Source of the DNA: Christensenella sp. UBA1224
Lineage (GTDB): Bacteria; Bacillota; Clostridia; Christensenellales; Aristaeellaceae
Assembly (NCBI GenBank): GCA_002309235.1
Contig: DBXA01000175.1
Span: forward strand, 535 to 21,088
Direction of reading: 5' to 3'
DNA: 20,554 nt
Numbering within the stretch: the stretch's first letter is position 1; the number at the start of each line of letters is the position of its first letter. Made by a program: the position numbers and the translations under genes. The notes beneath the pieces are model-generated. The model was not told the DNA's origin. It did no database searches and saw nothing but the letters and a program-made list of their open reading frames with translations. Positions 1-7,678 of the stretch are shown piece by piece.

Positions 1-659
1 CTGCCCAGGCTGTCATAGATCAGCGTAGTCCGCGTGGTATCCGCGTCCTCACCGAAAAGAGTAGCCGCTATCCTGTCGTCACGGTCATACACATAACGCG
101 TTTTATAGGCAGTCAGCGTATTTGCGCCTGTCTGTACTTTCTCTATGCTGCTTTCAAGGTTCTGGCATTCGTCATAGGTTGCACGGAGACTGTGGACAGT
201 CGTTCCGTTTCCGTCCTTTTCCTCGCTCCCCATGGGTCTTCCGGCAAGATCGTAACGGAATGTGCTTGTGATGCCTGTCTCCGCATTCTCTACCTTTTCG
301 ATCTGTCCGTTGTTTCCGTAGGTATAGATTACCTTCTTTGTATCGTCATTGTCAAGCTTTACTTCCGTCAGACGGTCGAAATCATCATAATCATAGGTGA
401 TCGTACCGCCGTTTCCGTATGTCTCGCTTTCAAGGACATGGCTGCGGTCTTCGCTATATGTCTTCGTTATGATAGACTGGTTCCCGACCGATACGTTTGT
501 GTTCGCTCCCAGCGCGTCATAGGTAAAGTGATATACCACATCCGAGGTGTTCCCGGTCGTGTTGTGCTTTACCTGCAGGAGCTTATCGTCTTCATAGACA
601 TATTCATTCTTATAGATATGGTCCGTATTCGTATCCGCTGATTCCGCTTGGGACTGTCG
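1..659 (-). pseudogene. RHS/YD-repeat protein fragment, open at the left edge
   Basis: Translating the minus strand from about 659 to 1 gives an uninterrupted series of YD-type repeats typical of RHS/wall-associated proteins. Visible units include FTYDALGANTNV, YDYDDFDRLTEV, FRYDLAGRP, YVYDRDDRIAA and LIYDSLG. RHS proteins are large secreted or surface beta-cocoon proteins, often carrying a C-terminal toxin, but the C-terminus lies outside the window. No start codon with a good ribosome site opens this frame. It extends upstream only to a TGA near 797, through sequence that does not look RHS-like. The N-terminal RHS-like fragment next to it (610-1011) is in a different frame. I see the repeats directly. 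That the gene is broken is inferred from the frame mismatch; a sequencing or assembly indel is the main alternative. Confidence 0.8.
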
Positions 660-1011
660 GCTCCTGAATAACGGAGTTTCCGAAAAGCACATCTTCAGGA
701 AACCGCCAGCGGAGGATCCTTCTATGGCACTGTACGGGCATGACATACGGGGCATTCGCGGCTCCGCAGCAGTACATTGCCGGGTTCTCCGTCACCCGGT
801 AAATGGAACAACCCGATCCATCCTTACCGGCGATCAGGTTGTTATCGATCTCATGATATGTTCCGTCTGAGGCGAGGTAATGGATATCCGCCGCGCAGAC
901 GAATACTGCGAAGCGTCTAAAGGGCAGCCTGAAGGCCTTTCCGCAGGGTGTGTGTAGGGCTGTGTTTTCGATCGCTTTGATATTCGCTGCGTCGTGCTTG
1001 TAAGCCTTCAT
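610..1011 (-). pseudogene. N-terminal fragment of an RHS-like protein, out of frame with the repeats
   Basis: This 133-codon reading frame starts at an ATG with a weak AGGGTG ribosome site about 7 nt upstream. Residues 40-65 (ADIHYLASDGTYHEIDNNLIA) resemble the segment near the N-terminus of clostridial RHS proteins, where a 'VHY..DGTW.EIDNTL' pattern precedes the repeat region. A later RILRWRF resembles the following 'LSWRL' segment. The frame then stops at 610, inside sequence that reads as YD repeats one frame over. Normally several hundred residues separate these parts, so a deletion plus frameshift is likely. The assignment to RHS rests on this short pattern and on adjacency. An independent small protein is possible but less likely. 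Confidence 0.5.
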
Positions 1012-1080
1012 TAGTGGTCACCCTTTTTCGTTTTAAAATGATCGAGGCGACTGAAGAAAACCTATACTTCCTATTCAATT

Positions 1081-1113
1081 GACAAAAAAAGCAGCCTCCC
1101 TTTCAGAAAGCTG
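1081..1113 (-). terminator. Rho-independent terminator after the phosphatase gene
   Basis: Read on the minus strand, a GCAGC...GCTGC stem is followed by seven T residues (plus-strand A run, about 1083-1089). It lies about 50 bp beyond the stop of the phosphatase gene and separates the aldolase-phosphatase operon from the RHS remnant. Confidence 0.75.
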
Positions 1114-1164
1114 CCCATATCACCTGTCTGCATCCTGCTGCGTAAAGCGGGATCATCTCGGTAT

Positions 1165-1941
1165 TTACACCAGTTCCTTGCCTTCCCATTCCCTCGCGCG
1201 CTGCGCGCCTAGCAGCTTCGCGATGGTCGGCGCGATATCCAGGATGGAGACTTCTTCCGTGAGCTCCTTCCCCTTTTCGAAGGAGGGCCCCTTCATGATG
1301 ACCGGTATGACCATGTCCTCCTCCATATCGGTGCCGTGGCTGCGGGCATGGCCGCCGTGGTCCGCGATCACGATCAAATCATATTCCTCAGGGAGGCTAT
1401 CGCACACCCTGCGGATGCATTCCCATGCATTTCTGACCGTCGCGAGGTATTCCTCGCTCATCCAGCCCTTATCATGGCCGCACTCATCGGTATCGCCCAG
1501 GTAGAGGAACAGGAGATCCGGCTTCTCTTTTGGGATATAACCGCACGCCTCATCGGTTATGACATCATCCGCCCCCGTATAGTTGTGCAGATTGACAAAC
1601 CGCGCGTCCGCAAGATTGCCCGGACGGGCGAGGTCCCTCAGCTGCTCCCAAGTATAGAAGAAGGCGCACTTTTTATCGGCCTGCTTCAGCTTTTCCACCA
1701 GGCCGTCGATCGGGCGCACCTGGGGCGTATAGGTGTTGGTGAGCACCCCGTGCCTTTCCGGGTCCACGCTGTGAAAAAGCGACATGTGGCACGGGAGCGT
1801 GACGGATGGCATCACCGTACGCGCCTTGAGGGTATAGGTGCTCTTCTTGAGCATACTTTCCGCGAATGCGCTCCCGCAGGCGGGCACCGCCTCTCCCCGC
1901 ATGCCGTCCACCAGTATCAGGACAACCTTCCTCTCTTCCAT
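1165..1941 (-). CDS. Alkaline-phosphatase-superfamily phosphodiesterase/phosphatase (NPP-like)
   Basis: This is a 258-residue protein of the alkaline phosphatase/nucleotide pyrophosphatase-phosphodiesterase superfamily, which hydrolyses phosphate (or sulfate) esters with two metal ions. Expected residues are visible: Asp12 in LILVDGMR, the likely nucleophile Thr48 in PSVTLPCH, a DPERHG segment after it, Asp150/Asp152 and His156 in LGDTDECGH, Asp194-His195 in IADHGGH, and His202 in SHGT. There is no signal peptide or membrane segment, so it should act in the cytoplasm; many family members are exported. The ATG has GGAAGG about 7 nt upstream. It follows the aldolase stop by 14 bp, so the two are cotranscribed. 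The substrate is unknown. Operon context suggests a sugar phosphate or phosphorylated intermediate, which is inference. Confidence 0.85.
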   Translation of the reverse strand: MEERKVVLILVDGMRGEAVPACGSAFAESMLKKSTYTLKARTVMPSVTLPCHMSLFHSVDPERHGVLTNTYTPQVRPIDGLVEKLKQADKKCAFFYTWEQLRDLARPGNLADARFVNLHNYTGADDVITDEACGYIPKEKPDLLFLYLGDTDECGHDKGWMSEEYLATVRNAWECIRRVCDSLPEEYDLIVIADHGGHARSHGTDMEEDMVIPVIMKGPSFEKGKELTEEVSILDIAPTIAKLLGAQRAREWEGKELV

Positions 1942-1955
1942 ACAGATCCTTCCTT

Positions 1956-2585
1956 TCAGGCGAGCTCCGCCGCCCGCACGATATTTGCCGCAAGGGCCTC
2001 AAGCCCCGCGTAATCATCCTTTTCGATGAGCTCCTTTTTCACAAGCTCCCCACCGAGCCCCGCGCCCGCGCAGCCGGCACGCAGGAAATCGGCGATATTC
2101 TGCTCGTTCACGCCGCCTACCGCTATGAGCGGTATATGGGCGAGCGGCCCCCGGACCGCCCTGATATACGCCGGCCCCAGCTGCCCCGCGGGGAATACCT
2201 TCACCATATCCGCGCCGCACCTGTGGGCAAGCGTGATCTCGCTGGGCGTCAGGGCCCCCGGGCAGGAGATAAGGCCCAGCCTTTTCGTCTCCCCTATTAC
2301 ATCCGGGTTCACATCCGGGGAGATGATGATCCGTGCCCCGGCATCGCGGGCGGCCTGTACCTCCTCCACGGTCAGTACCGTGCCCGCCCCGACGGTGACA
2401 TCCTGCCCGAGACAGGAGATGAGCGTGCGGATCTGCGCCTGTTCATGGGCGATGTGATCCTGCCTGGTATGGTCAAACGTCACTTCTATCGTCCGGATGC
2501 CGCCGGCAGCGATGGCGAGCACCGTCCTCTCCAGCTTTTCATCCGGCACCTTTCTGAGTATCGCTATCAGTTTATCCGTCTTCAT
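1956..2585 (-). CDS. eda: KDPG/KHG aldolase (2-dehydro-3-deoxy-phosphogluconate aldolase)
   Basis: A 209-residue class I aldolase of the KDPG/KHG family, which cleaves 2-keto-3-deoxy-6-phosphogluconate to pyruvate and glyceraldehyde 3-phosphate, or acts on 4-hydroxy-2-oxoglutarate. The single TIM-barrel domain shows GIRTIEVTFDH (Glu34), the VGAGTVLT segment (66-72), IISPDVNPDVI, and the Schiff-base lysine Lys129 in DMVKVFPAGQLG, then IPLIAVGGV. I placed the start at 2585 (MKTDKLIAIL) because GGGAGG sits about 6 nt before it. A longer frame from 2633 would start inside the promoter -10. The length matches the family. It heads a two-gene operon with the phosphatase. Next to a glycan-uptake locus it would fit uronate or keto-deoxy sugar catabolism, although no kinase or dehydratase for that route is visible here. 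Confidence 0.92.
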   Translation of the reverse strand: MKTDKLIAILRKVPDEKLERTVLAIAAGGIRTIEVTFDHTRQDHIAHEQAQIRTLISCLGQDVTVGAGTVLTVEEVQAARDAGARIIISPDVNPDVIGETKRLGLISCPGALTPSEITLAHRCGADMVKVFPAGQLGPAYIRAVRGPLAHIPLIAVGGVNEQNIADFLRAGCAGAGLGGELVKKELIEKDDYAGLEALAANIVRAAELA

Positions 2586-2632
2586 AAGCTCCCTCCCGCC
2601 GATGCGGTCACTATCCAAAACCACCAGATGCA

Positions 2633-2661
2633 ATTATAAGAGGAACGCACCGTTTTGTCAC
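2633..2661 (-). promoter_or_regulatory. Promoter of the aldolase-phosphatase operon
   Basis: On the minus strand a perfect TATAAT (2633-2638) is preceded by GTGACA (2656-2661) with a 17-bp spacer. It lies between the terminator of the glycosidase operon and the aldolase start, so transcription would begin near 2626. Confidence 0.7.
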
Positions 2662-2680
2662 GCGAAAAATTCACATACTT

Positions 2681-2720
2681 GAAAAGCCCGGCCGAAATCC
2701 ATCATCCGGCCGGGTTTTGC
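2681..2720 (-). terminator. Terminator after the DUF4091 gene
   Basis: A perfect 8-bp GC stem (CCCGGCCG at 2687-2694, CGGCCGGG at 2707-2714) with a 12-nt loop has four T residues beyond it on either strand. It sits 20 bp after the DUF4091 stop and marks the end of the large minus-strand operon. Confidence 0.85.
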
Positions 2721-2739
2721 GTACCCCTGAAGCGATCTG

Positions 2740-4542
2740 TCACACACGGCTGAGCAGCTGTGTGATCTGTGTACGGATCGCTACGATCATCATAGGGGAA
2801 TGTCCCAAATAATGCTTGTTGGTCAGCTTTTCGTAATCATCGCAGAATCGTCCCCAGTAACGCGGTTCGTATTCATCTACAAAATCGGGCTTCGGGAACC
2901 ACCAGCGGTCGGAGCTCTCATACCCGAAGCCGCGGTTGACGATCTCCTCGACCTGTCTGCGCCAGGAAGGATTCGCTTCTATCTCCGTGCCATCGACAGT
3001 CATCATGAGATCCGCCAGCTGCATATGGTTACGGAGCGCTTTCAGACGGATACTCGGCAGTACATCCGGTGCACCCGGGATATCCATACCCGGATAGAAG
3101 ATCGCCTGGCCTCCTTCCACAAAAGGACAATCCAGAGGATCTTTGCCGAACCCGACCGCGTTCCAGAAGGAGCAAAAACCGGTAGCACCCGTCATATACG
3201 CAAGCATAGGCATGCTGAAATGCGCGGTCAGCGGAAGATCCAGCGTGAATCCCTCGCCGAACCAGCCGTAATGCCAGAGTATGCTGCCGCGGTTTTTGAT
3301 GACATCGACACATTCGGGAAGCCATCCGAACATCGTCTGGTTAGCGACCCAAAGGTCTGTCTGTTCACCGATGCTGTCCTTATAGTGCCGGTGAAGATTG
3401 TTGGATTCATCTTCCCGGAAAAGCATCTTTGCATGGGTAAGCCGGAAAAGATCCCGCACGATCTCAAGGTATCGGAGCGTATTCTCCTCATCATGGAGAT
3501 ACCATATCTCATCCTGTGTTGTCGGGAAGAAGCGGTATTCCTTTTTGTTATTGAGCTGTGTGACCAGGTTCGTATGTGTCCAGCCTTTTTCTTCAAAATG
3601 CTTTTCATATTCCCAAAGGATACGCCTTGTCTCCGTCACATAACCCTTGCTGCCCCATTTTTCATAATTGGCCGGCCAACCCAGATTAAACGGAGTAAAG
3701 AGAAATTCTATCGGCATGGGGCCGCGCCTTGTGCCCTCAAACGCGCTTCCGTCCAGATACGGCCCATAGTGTTCGTCATAGGCATCCCAGGATTTAACGC
3801 GGATATACCGGCCCGCGCCTTCCAATTCCGGGGCGAAGGTCTCCGGCGGCATGCCGGAATGCGGCGCGTTCAGATTCTCAAAAAGGCAGCGATGTTCCCG
3901 TGCCATACGGTAAAACTGCCTTTCCACCTTCAGGTAGCTGCCATTCCTGTACCTGTCTGGATCGGAAGCCAGCTGCGGATAGACCGGGGAAATGGAATCC
4001 GCATAATTGTTCAGATCCGCTGTCATCAGGCTTTCATCCGGAACGACCGCGCGCATCACGCGCACATTCAGGCGCATGGTCTTTTCGGCCCCATCCGTTC
4101 GAACGGCGACCTGTCCCTCATAGCGCCCGGGACGGGCATCACGCGGTATGAAAAGATCCACCCAGAATGCTCCGACCTTCTGTCCCGGAAGATATCTATC
4201 GCTCTGCGGGATCCGCATCGCACGGCAGACAGATCCGTACGGCAGCAAAAGATCCGGTATGTGAGCCTGCTTTACGGTGTGGAACCATTCCACAAATACC
4301 TCCGTTTCGGCAGCCAGCTCACCCTTTATGCCGTTCAGGGGACCGATCTGTATATTTGCCTCGCCAACGGACCCCTCCTCCCGGGCGTCGACGACGACCT
4401 GAAAGGATACATACTGATTGCGCGCGCTGACGAGTGATATTTCATCTTCATAACGCGGAAGGCAGGGATCACAGTCTTCCTCTACGAAGCGGCCGCTGAT
4501 CCCGTCTACCCGGTAAGCATCTTCTATCATGTAAATATGCAT
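2740..4542 (-). CDS. DUF4091-domain protein, GH123-like glycoside hydrolase candidate
   Basis: A 600-residue protein with the layout of DUF4091/GH123-like enzymes. The N-terminal beta-sandwich (about 1-165) includes the typical VGAFWVDLFIPRDARPGRYEG segment (123-143). A barrel-like catalytic domain follows, with the closing signature PSIRLKALRNHMQLADLM (496-513). GH123 enzymes are exo-beta-N-acetylgalactosaminidases that use an adjacent Asp-Glu pair with substrate-assisted chemistry. Candidate pairs here are Asp344-Glu345 (TTQDEIW) and Asp351-Glu352 (HDEEN). No signal peptide is present, so it should act on imported oligosaccharide in the cytoplasm. The start has GAGGCGG about 6 nt upstream and lies 15 bp after the preceding gene. 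Family membership is fairly secure. GalNAc specificity is only a hypothesis, since most DUF4091 proteins are uncharacterised. Confidence 0.8.
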   Translation of the reverse strand: MHIYMIEDAYRVDGISGRFVEEDCDPCLPRYEDEISLVSARNQYVSFQVVVDAREEGSVGEANIQIGPLNGIKGELAAETEVFVEWFHTVKQAHIPDLLLPYGSVCRAMRIPQSDRYLPGQKVGAFWVDLFIPRDARPGRYEGQVAVRTDGAEKTMRLNVRVMRAVVPDESLMTADLNNYADSISPVYPQLASDPDRYRNGSYLKVERQFYRMAREHRCLFENLNAPHSGMPPETFAPELEGAGRYIRVKSWDAYDEHYGPYLDGSAFEGTRRGPMPIEFLFTPFNLGWPANYEKWGSKGYVTETRRILWEYEKHFEEKGWTHTNLVTQLNNKKEYRFFPTTQDEIWYLHDEENTLRYLEIVRDLFRLTHAKMLFREDESNNLHRHYKDSIGEQTDLWVANQTMFGWLPECVDVIKNRGSILWHYGWFGEGFTLDLPLTAHFSMPMLAYMTGATGFCSFWNAVGFGKDPLDCPFVEGGQAIFYPGMDIPGAPDVLPSIRLKALRNHMQLADLMMTVDGTEIEANPSWRRQVEEIVNRGFGYESSDRWWFPKPDFVDEYEPRYWGRFCDDYEKLTNKHYLGHSPMMIVAIRTQITQLLSRV

Positions 4543-4557
4543 ATGGACCGCCTCACT

Positions 4558-5046
4558 TTACTCTTCTTCGTCTTCTTCCGCATCCAGCTTTTCCACAAAC
4601 ATTTCCACAGTTCCGACATCTTTACGGTAACCCCGGCCGATGAGAAGCTCCAGAACGCCTACGATCTCTTCATCGCTGTTCCTGACGGGGTAATAGTAAG
4701 ATGATCCTCCTTCCGGCCATACCAGCACGGTTGGTTCACCGCGGTAGGCCGAGCGCATCTGCATGCTGGAAAAGGTACGCCTCCACCCCGTATTGGGCAG
4801 CGCATTGCCCGCGACAAGCGGTTCCGCGACATAAGGATTGCCGGGGAACAAACGCCAAAGAACGGCTGTGACATCTTCCTCCGAAACGATACGCTCCGTT
4901 TTAGAGAGCACGGCCTTGAGCCTGTTGAATTCTTCAAACCGGTAATCGGTATGCTGCCGCTGATCGATGAGCAGCCGCTCAAGATCATCTCCATCCAGAA
5001 AGAGCAGGCAGACGCGCGCCAGCCTGTCCACTTCGGCACGATCCAA
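4558..5046 (-). CDS. Unrecognised 162-residue acidic protein, TTG start
   Basis: I do not recognise this protein. It starts with TTG at 5046, supported by AAAGGAGGG about 7 nt upstream. No in-frame ATG has a comparable site. The sequence is soluble with no signal peptide or membrane segment. The first 75 residues look helical and charged (a DGDDLERLL segment, then EEFNRLKAVL). The second half has PTVLVWPEG and YPVRNSDEEIVGVLELLIG, the latter resembling the closing strands of PAS/GAF/Cache sensory folds. The C-terminus is very acidic (DAEEDEEE). It lies between the solute-binding protein terminator and the DUF4091 gene, 15 bp before the latter, so it is probably cotranslated with it. A regulatory or accessory role is a guess. 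Confidence 0.65.
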   Translation of the reverse strand: MDRAEVDRLARVCLLFLDGDDLERLLIDQRQHTDYRFEEFNRLKAVLSKTERIVSEEDVTAVLWRLFPGNPYVAEPLVAGNALPNTGWRRTFSSMQMRSAYRGEPTVLVWPEGGSSYYYPVRNSDEEIVGVLELLIGRGYRKDVGTVEMFVEKLDAEEDEEE

Positions 5047-5076
5047 GTTCCAATCCCTCCTTTACGATGGAAACCG

Positions 5077-5112
5077 GAAAAAAGAGGAAAGGAGGAGAAA
5101 GCTCCTCCTTCC
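5077..5112 (-). terminator. Internal terminator/attenuator after the solute-binding protein gene
   Basis: A strong hairpin has arms CTCCTCCTTCC (5102-5112) and GGAAAGGAGGAG (5086-5097) with one bulge and a 4-nt loop. On the minus strand it is followed by six T residues (5078-5083). It lies 14 bp after the solute-binding protein stop and would lower expression of the two downstream genes relative to the transporter. Its 3' arm is also complementary to the next gene's ribosome-binding site. Confidence 0.8.
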
Positions 5113-5126
5113 ACAAAAAGGTACTG

Positions 5127-6719
5127 TTATTTGTGCGCAGCGTAATAGGCATTGGCCGCATCCTGCAGTTCCTGTCCGCCCTGGCTGTACCAGAGCGCTA
5201 CCCACTCATCCCAGTTCGCATCGAAATTCTCAAGTCCGCCGGTGATCGCCTTGGTACGGCCCGAGATCTCGATATCGACCAGATTCTGGCTTACAGTGAA
5301 CTCATCCGTTACGACTCCGGCCAAGGGCATCAGCTTCGCGTAAGTCGCGTTGCGGGCATACCAACCCTCCAGGAGTGTGCCGGTCGGATCGCTGTCGCTC
5401 CAGCTCTGGGTATTCACATAGGCTTCATCAAAGGTATCGTACTTGTCCAGGGGGATATAGCTGCCGCAGTTGTAGTTCAGGCCGCCCCAGGAGAGAGGCC
5501 AGTTCCAGCCATAATCCGATGTGTTCCAATCGGCGGTCATTTCGTCATAGTTGAGTTTCCAGGTGCGGTCGGTCTCCGTTTCGGTATAGTCCGTCCAGTG
5601 TATACCCTTCAGGCCAACATCCGTTATCGTGCGGCCTTCTTCTGTCAGGGCCCATTCGAGGATATCCAATACGCGGGCCGTATCCTGGCAGGTACGGGGC
5701 ACTACATGGAAAGCCCAGTAGCCGCCGCTGTGGGGCAGATATCCCTTTTCCTGTCCTTCCGGTACGAGCGGAGGCAGGTAAACGATGTTCATGGAGACTC
5801 CGGCTTCTTCCATCTTGTTGAGGATCGTCTGCGGCTGGCTGGCATCTGTCAGTCCGATACGGCCCTGTACGATCATATCCTCTACCTTACCGGAAGCATC
5901 CACTTCATTCACAAAGCCCCTGTTGAACAGGTTTTCATCATAACATTTCGTGATAAAGCGGAAAGCCTCACGCGCATACTCGGTGACGCCAAACTGGCTG
6001 ATCGTTCCATCCTCCAGCTCGCACCAGTCTCCGCCCCAGCCGCCGCAGTTTACGAACGCGCGGCAGATGTAGCCGAAGGAATTGCTGCCATAGGGCTCTG
6101 CAACAAAGAAGCCGTAGGTATCATCCTTGCCGTTGCCGTCCGGGTCGTCCTGCGCAAAGGCACGGATGACCTCATAATACTCATCCAGCGTTGTGGGGAT
6201 ATCCAGCCCAAGGTTATCCAGCCAGTCTTTGTTTATGACATAGCCGCGGTTTCCGGGCCAGAGCGCAAGGGGTTTGAAGTAGCATTTGCCATTGACGCGC
6301 AGGCTGGAATAGAGATCCGCCGCGACATATTTGGAAATAAGCGGATACGTCTCTTCTTTGCCTTTCAGGAGCTCTTCATAGGAATAGATGAAGTCATCCT
6401 GCGCCCACTGCTTGGCGACGGCATCGATCTCAAAAGCTGTGATCAGGTCGAGCTGTTCGCCTGTCGCCACGAGAAGATTCAGCCGTTCGGAAGAACCGTC
6501 TGCCGGCGGCTCGACAAACTCAAATGTGATATTGAATTTGTCCTGGATGTAGTTGAGGATACGGTCGTTTTCCAGGTCGAGGTCACGGGATTCGCTGTAC
6601 CAGCGCAGGTCAAGATGATCGGCATATACCGTCTCATCCGCTTTGACCGGCGTGCCGATGCAGGCCGCAGCCAGCATGGCGCACAGTGCCAGGCACAGGA
6701 TCTGATTCAGGCGTTTCAT
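5127..6719 (-). CDS. Extracellular solute-binding protein of an LplA-type ABC importer
   Basis: A 530-residue carbohydrate-type solute-binding protein that captures substrate outside the membrane for the two permeases encoded just upstream. It begins KRLNQILCLALCAMLAAAC: a positively charged start and hydrophobic core ending in a Cys, so either a lipoprotein with a loose lipobox or a signal peptidase I substrate cut after VKA. Family-like segments are LLVATGEQLDLIT, NKDWLDNLGLDIPTTLDEYYEVIRAF and DPDGNGKDDTYGF, the last a common Ca-binding-like loop in the LplA/YtcQ group. I set the start at 6719 because GAGGAGG lies 7 nt upstream of it. The ATG at 6725 is only 1 nt from that site. The length fits the family. 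The ligand is not readable from sequence. Confidence 0.9.
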   Translation of the reverse strand: MKRLNQILCLALCAMLAAACIGTPVKADETVYADHLDLRWYSESRDLDLENDRILNYIQDKFNITFEFVEPPADGSSERLNLLVATGEQLDLITAFEIDAVAKQWAQDDFIYSYEELLKGKEETYPLISKYVAADLYSSLRVNGKCYFKPLALWPGNRGYVINKDWLDNLGLDIPTTLDEYYEVIRAFAQDDPDGNGKDDTYGFFVAEPYGSNSFGYICRAFVNCGGWGGDWCELEDGTISQFGVTEYAREAFRFITKCYDENLFNRGFVNEVDASGKVEDMIVQGRIGLTDASQPQTILNKMEEAGVSMNIVYLPPLVPEGQEKGYLPHSGGYWAFHVVPRTCQDTARVLDILEWALTEEGRTITDVGLKGIHWTDYTETETDRTWKLNYDEMTADWNTSDYGWNWPLSWGGLNYNCGSYIPLDKYDTFDEAYVNTQSWSDSDPTGTLLEGWYARNATYAKLMPLAGVVTDEFTVSQNLVDIEISGRTKAITGGLENFDANWDEWVALWYSQGGQELQDAANAYYAAHK

Positions 6720-6786
6720 GGTCATACCTCCTCAAAGTTATATTTCCACCGGATCTTCCGGCAGGAAACGGGTTCCGGATCCGTTC

Positions 6787-7653
6787 TCATTCCTTTATGG
6801 CGCCGAGCATCACCCCGGCGGCAAAGTATTTCTGCAGGAACGGATATACAAGGACAACGGGAATGATGCCGATATAAACGACTGCCATTTTGAATGCCTC
6901 CTGCACCTGCGGGCCCGAAGTAGCACCGCTGCGCGCAGCGGAGGCGTTGGCGATCGTAAGATCCCTCAGGTACATCTGGAAAGGCCACAGCTTCGATGAG
7001 GAGACAAACAGGTACGCATTGAAATAGCTGTTCCAGTAGCCCACCCCGTAAAACAGGGAAACAGCCGCTATGACAGGCGTAGAGATCGGCAGGATCACCT
7101 TAAAAAGGATAGCAACATCGTTATACCCGTCAATGCGGGCAGCTTCCTCCAGGGAATCCGGTATGGTGAGAAAATAGTTTTTCATAAGGATCATGTTATA
7201 GGTGCTCATTGCGGAAGGCAGTATCATCGCCCAGAGCGTATTGGCCAGCCCGAGCTTGCGCACGACGATGTAGAACGGAACGAGCCCTCCGCTGAAAAAC
7301 ATCGTGATGATAAAGAATACGAACAGTACGTTCCGGCCCGGCAGATCACTTTTGGAAAGAGCGTATCCGCCGATAGTGGTAAGGATCATGCTGATGAATA
7401 TCCCTGCCGAAGTGACCGTTACCGATATGCCGAGCGAGCGCAGAAGCGCCGCCGTATGCCCCAGCGCCTTTTTATAATTATCGATCGTCACCGACCGCGG
7501 TATGAGATGATACGTATTGGAGATGTACTCGCTGTACGATGAGAGCGATATGACCAATACATACCAGAACGGAAGGAGGATAATAAGCAGCACAAAAAGC
7601 ATCAGGAGAACATTGAACAGATCGAAAGCCGTTCTTTTCCTGTCCAGTACCAT
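6787..7653 (-). CDS. Carbohydrate ABC transporter permease, LplC/YtcP type
   Basis: A 288-residue inner-membrane permease with six predicted membrane segments, starting around LLMLFVLLIILLPFWYVLVI. The EAA loop that contacts the ATPase is clear: LEEAARIDGYNDVAILFKVILP. A QEAFKMAVVYIGIIPVVLVYPFLQKYFAAGVMLGAIKE tail is typical of the MalG/LplC group. I place the start at 7653 (MVLDRKRTAF), with an AAGGAAGGGAAG purine tract before it. A longer frame from 7725 would add an unlikely polar N-terminus and overlap the upstream permease gene by 47 bp. It lies 25 bp after that gene. No ATP-binding subunit is encoded in the window, so a shared MsmX-type ATPase is probably supplied from elsewhere, as is common for this family. 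Confidence 0.93.
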   Translation of the reverse strand: MVLDRKRTAFDLFNVLLMLFVLLIILLPFWYVLVISLSSYSEYISNTYHLIPRSVTIDNYKKALGHTAALLRSLGISVTVTSAGIFISMILTTIGGYALSKSDLPGRNVLFVFFIITMFFSGGLVPFYIVVRKLGLANTLWAMILPSAMSTYNMILMKNYFLTIPDSLEEAARIDGYNDVAILFKVILPISTPVIAAVSLFYGVGYWNSYFNAYLFVSSSKLWPFQMYLRDLTIANASAARSGATSGPQVQEAFKMAVVYIGIIPVVLVYPFLQKYFAAGVMLGAIKE

Positions 7654-7678
7654 TCTCTCTTCCCTTCCTTTCCCTTGT

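Noticed and set aside
192..641. 149-codon open frame on the plus strand
   Set aside because: Antisense to the YD-repeat fragment, whose repeat pattern is direct evidence for the minus strand.
1012..1080. Promoter for the RHS fragment
   Set aside because: AT-rich boxes occur upstream of 1011, but no pair has acceptable sequence and spacing.
2800..4437. 545-codon open frame on the plus strand
   Set aside because: Antisense shadow of the DUF4091 gene; the translation has no family features.
6720..6786. Possible stem-loop (CGGATC/GATCCG) between the LplC-type permease and the solute-binding protein
   Set aside because: The stem is short with a long loop and no T run, so neither a terminator nor a processing site can be supported by eye.
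5067..6866. 599-codon open frame on the plus strand
   Set aside because: Antisense to the solute-binding protein gene, with no domain or ribosome site. The minus-strand product is an unmistakable binding protein.
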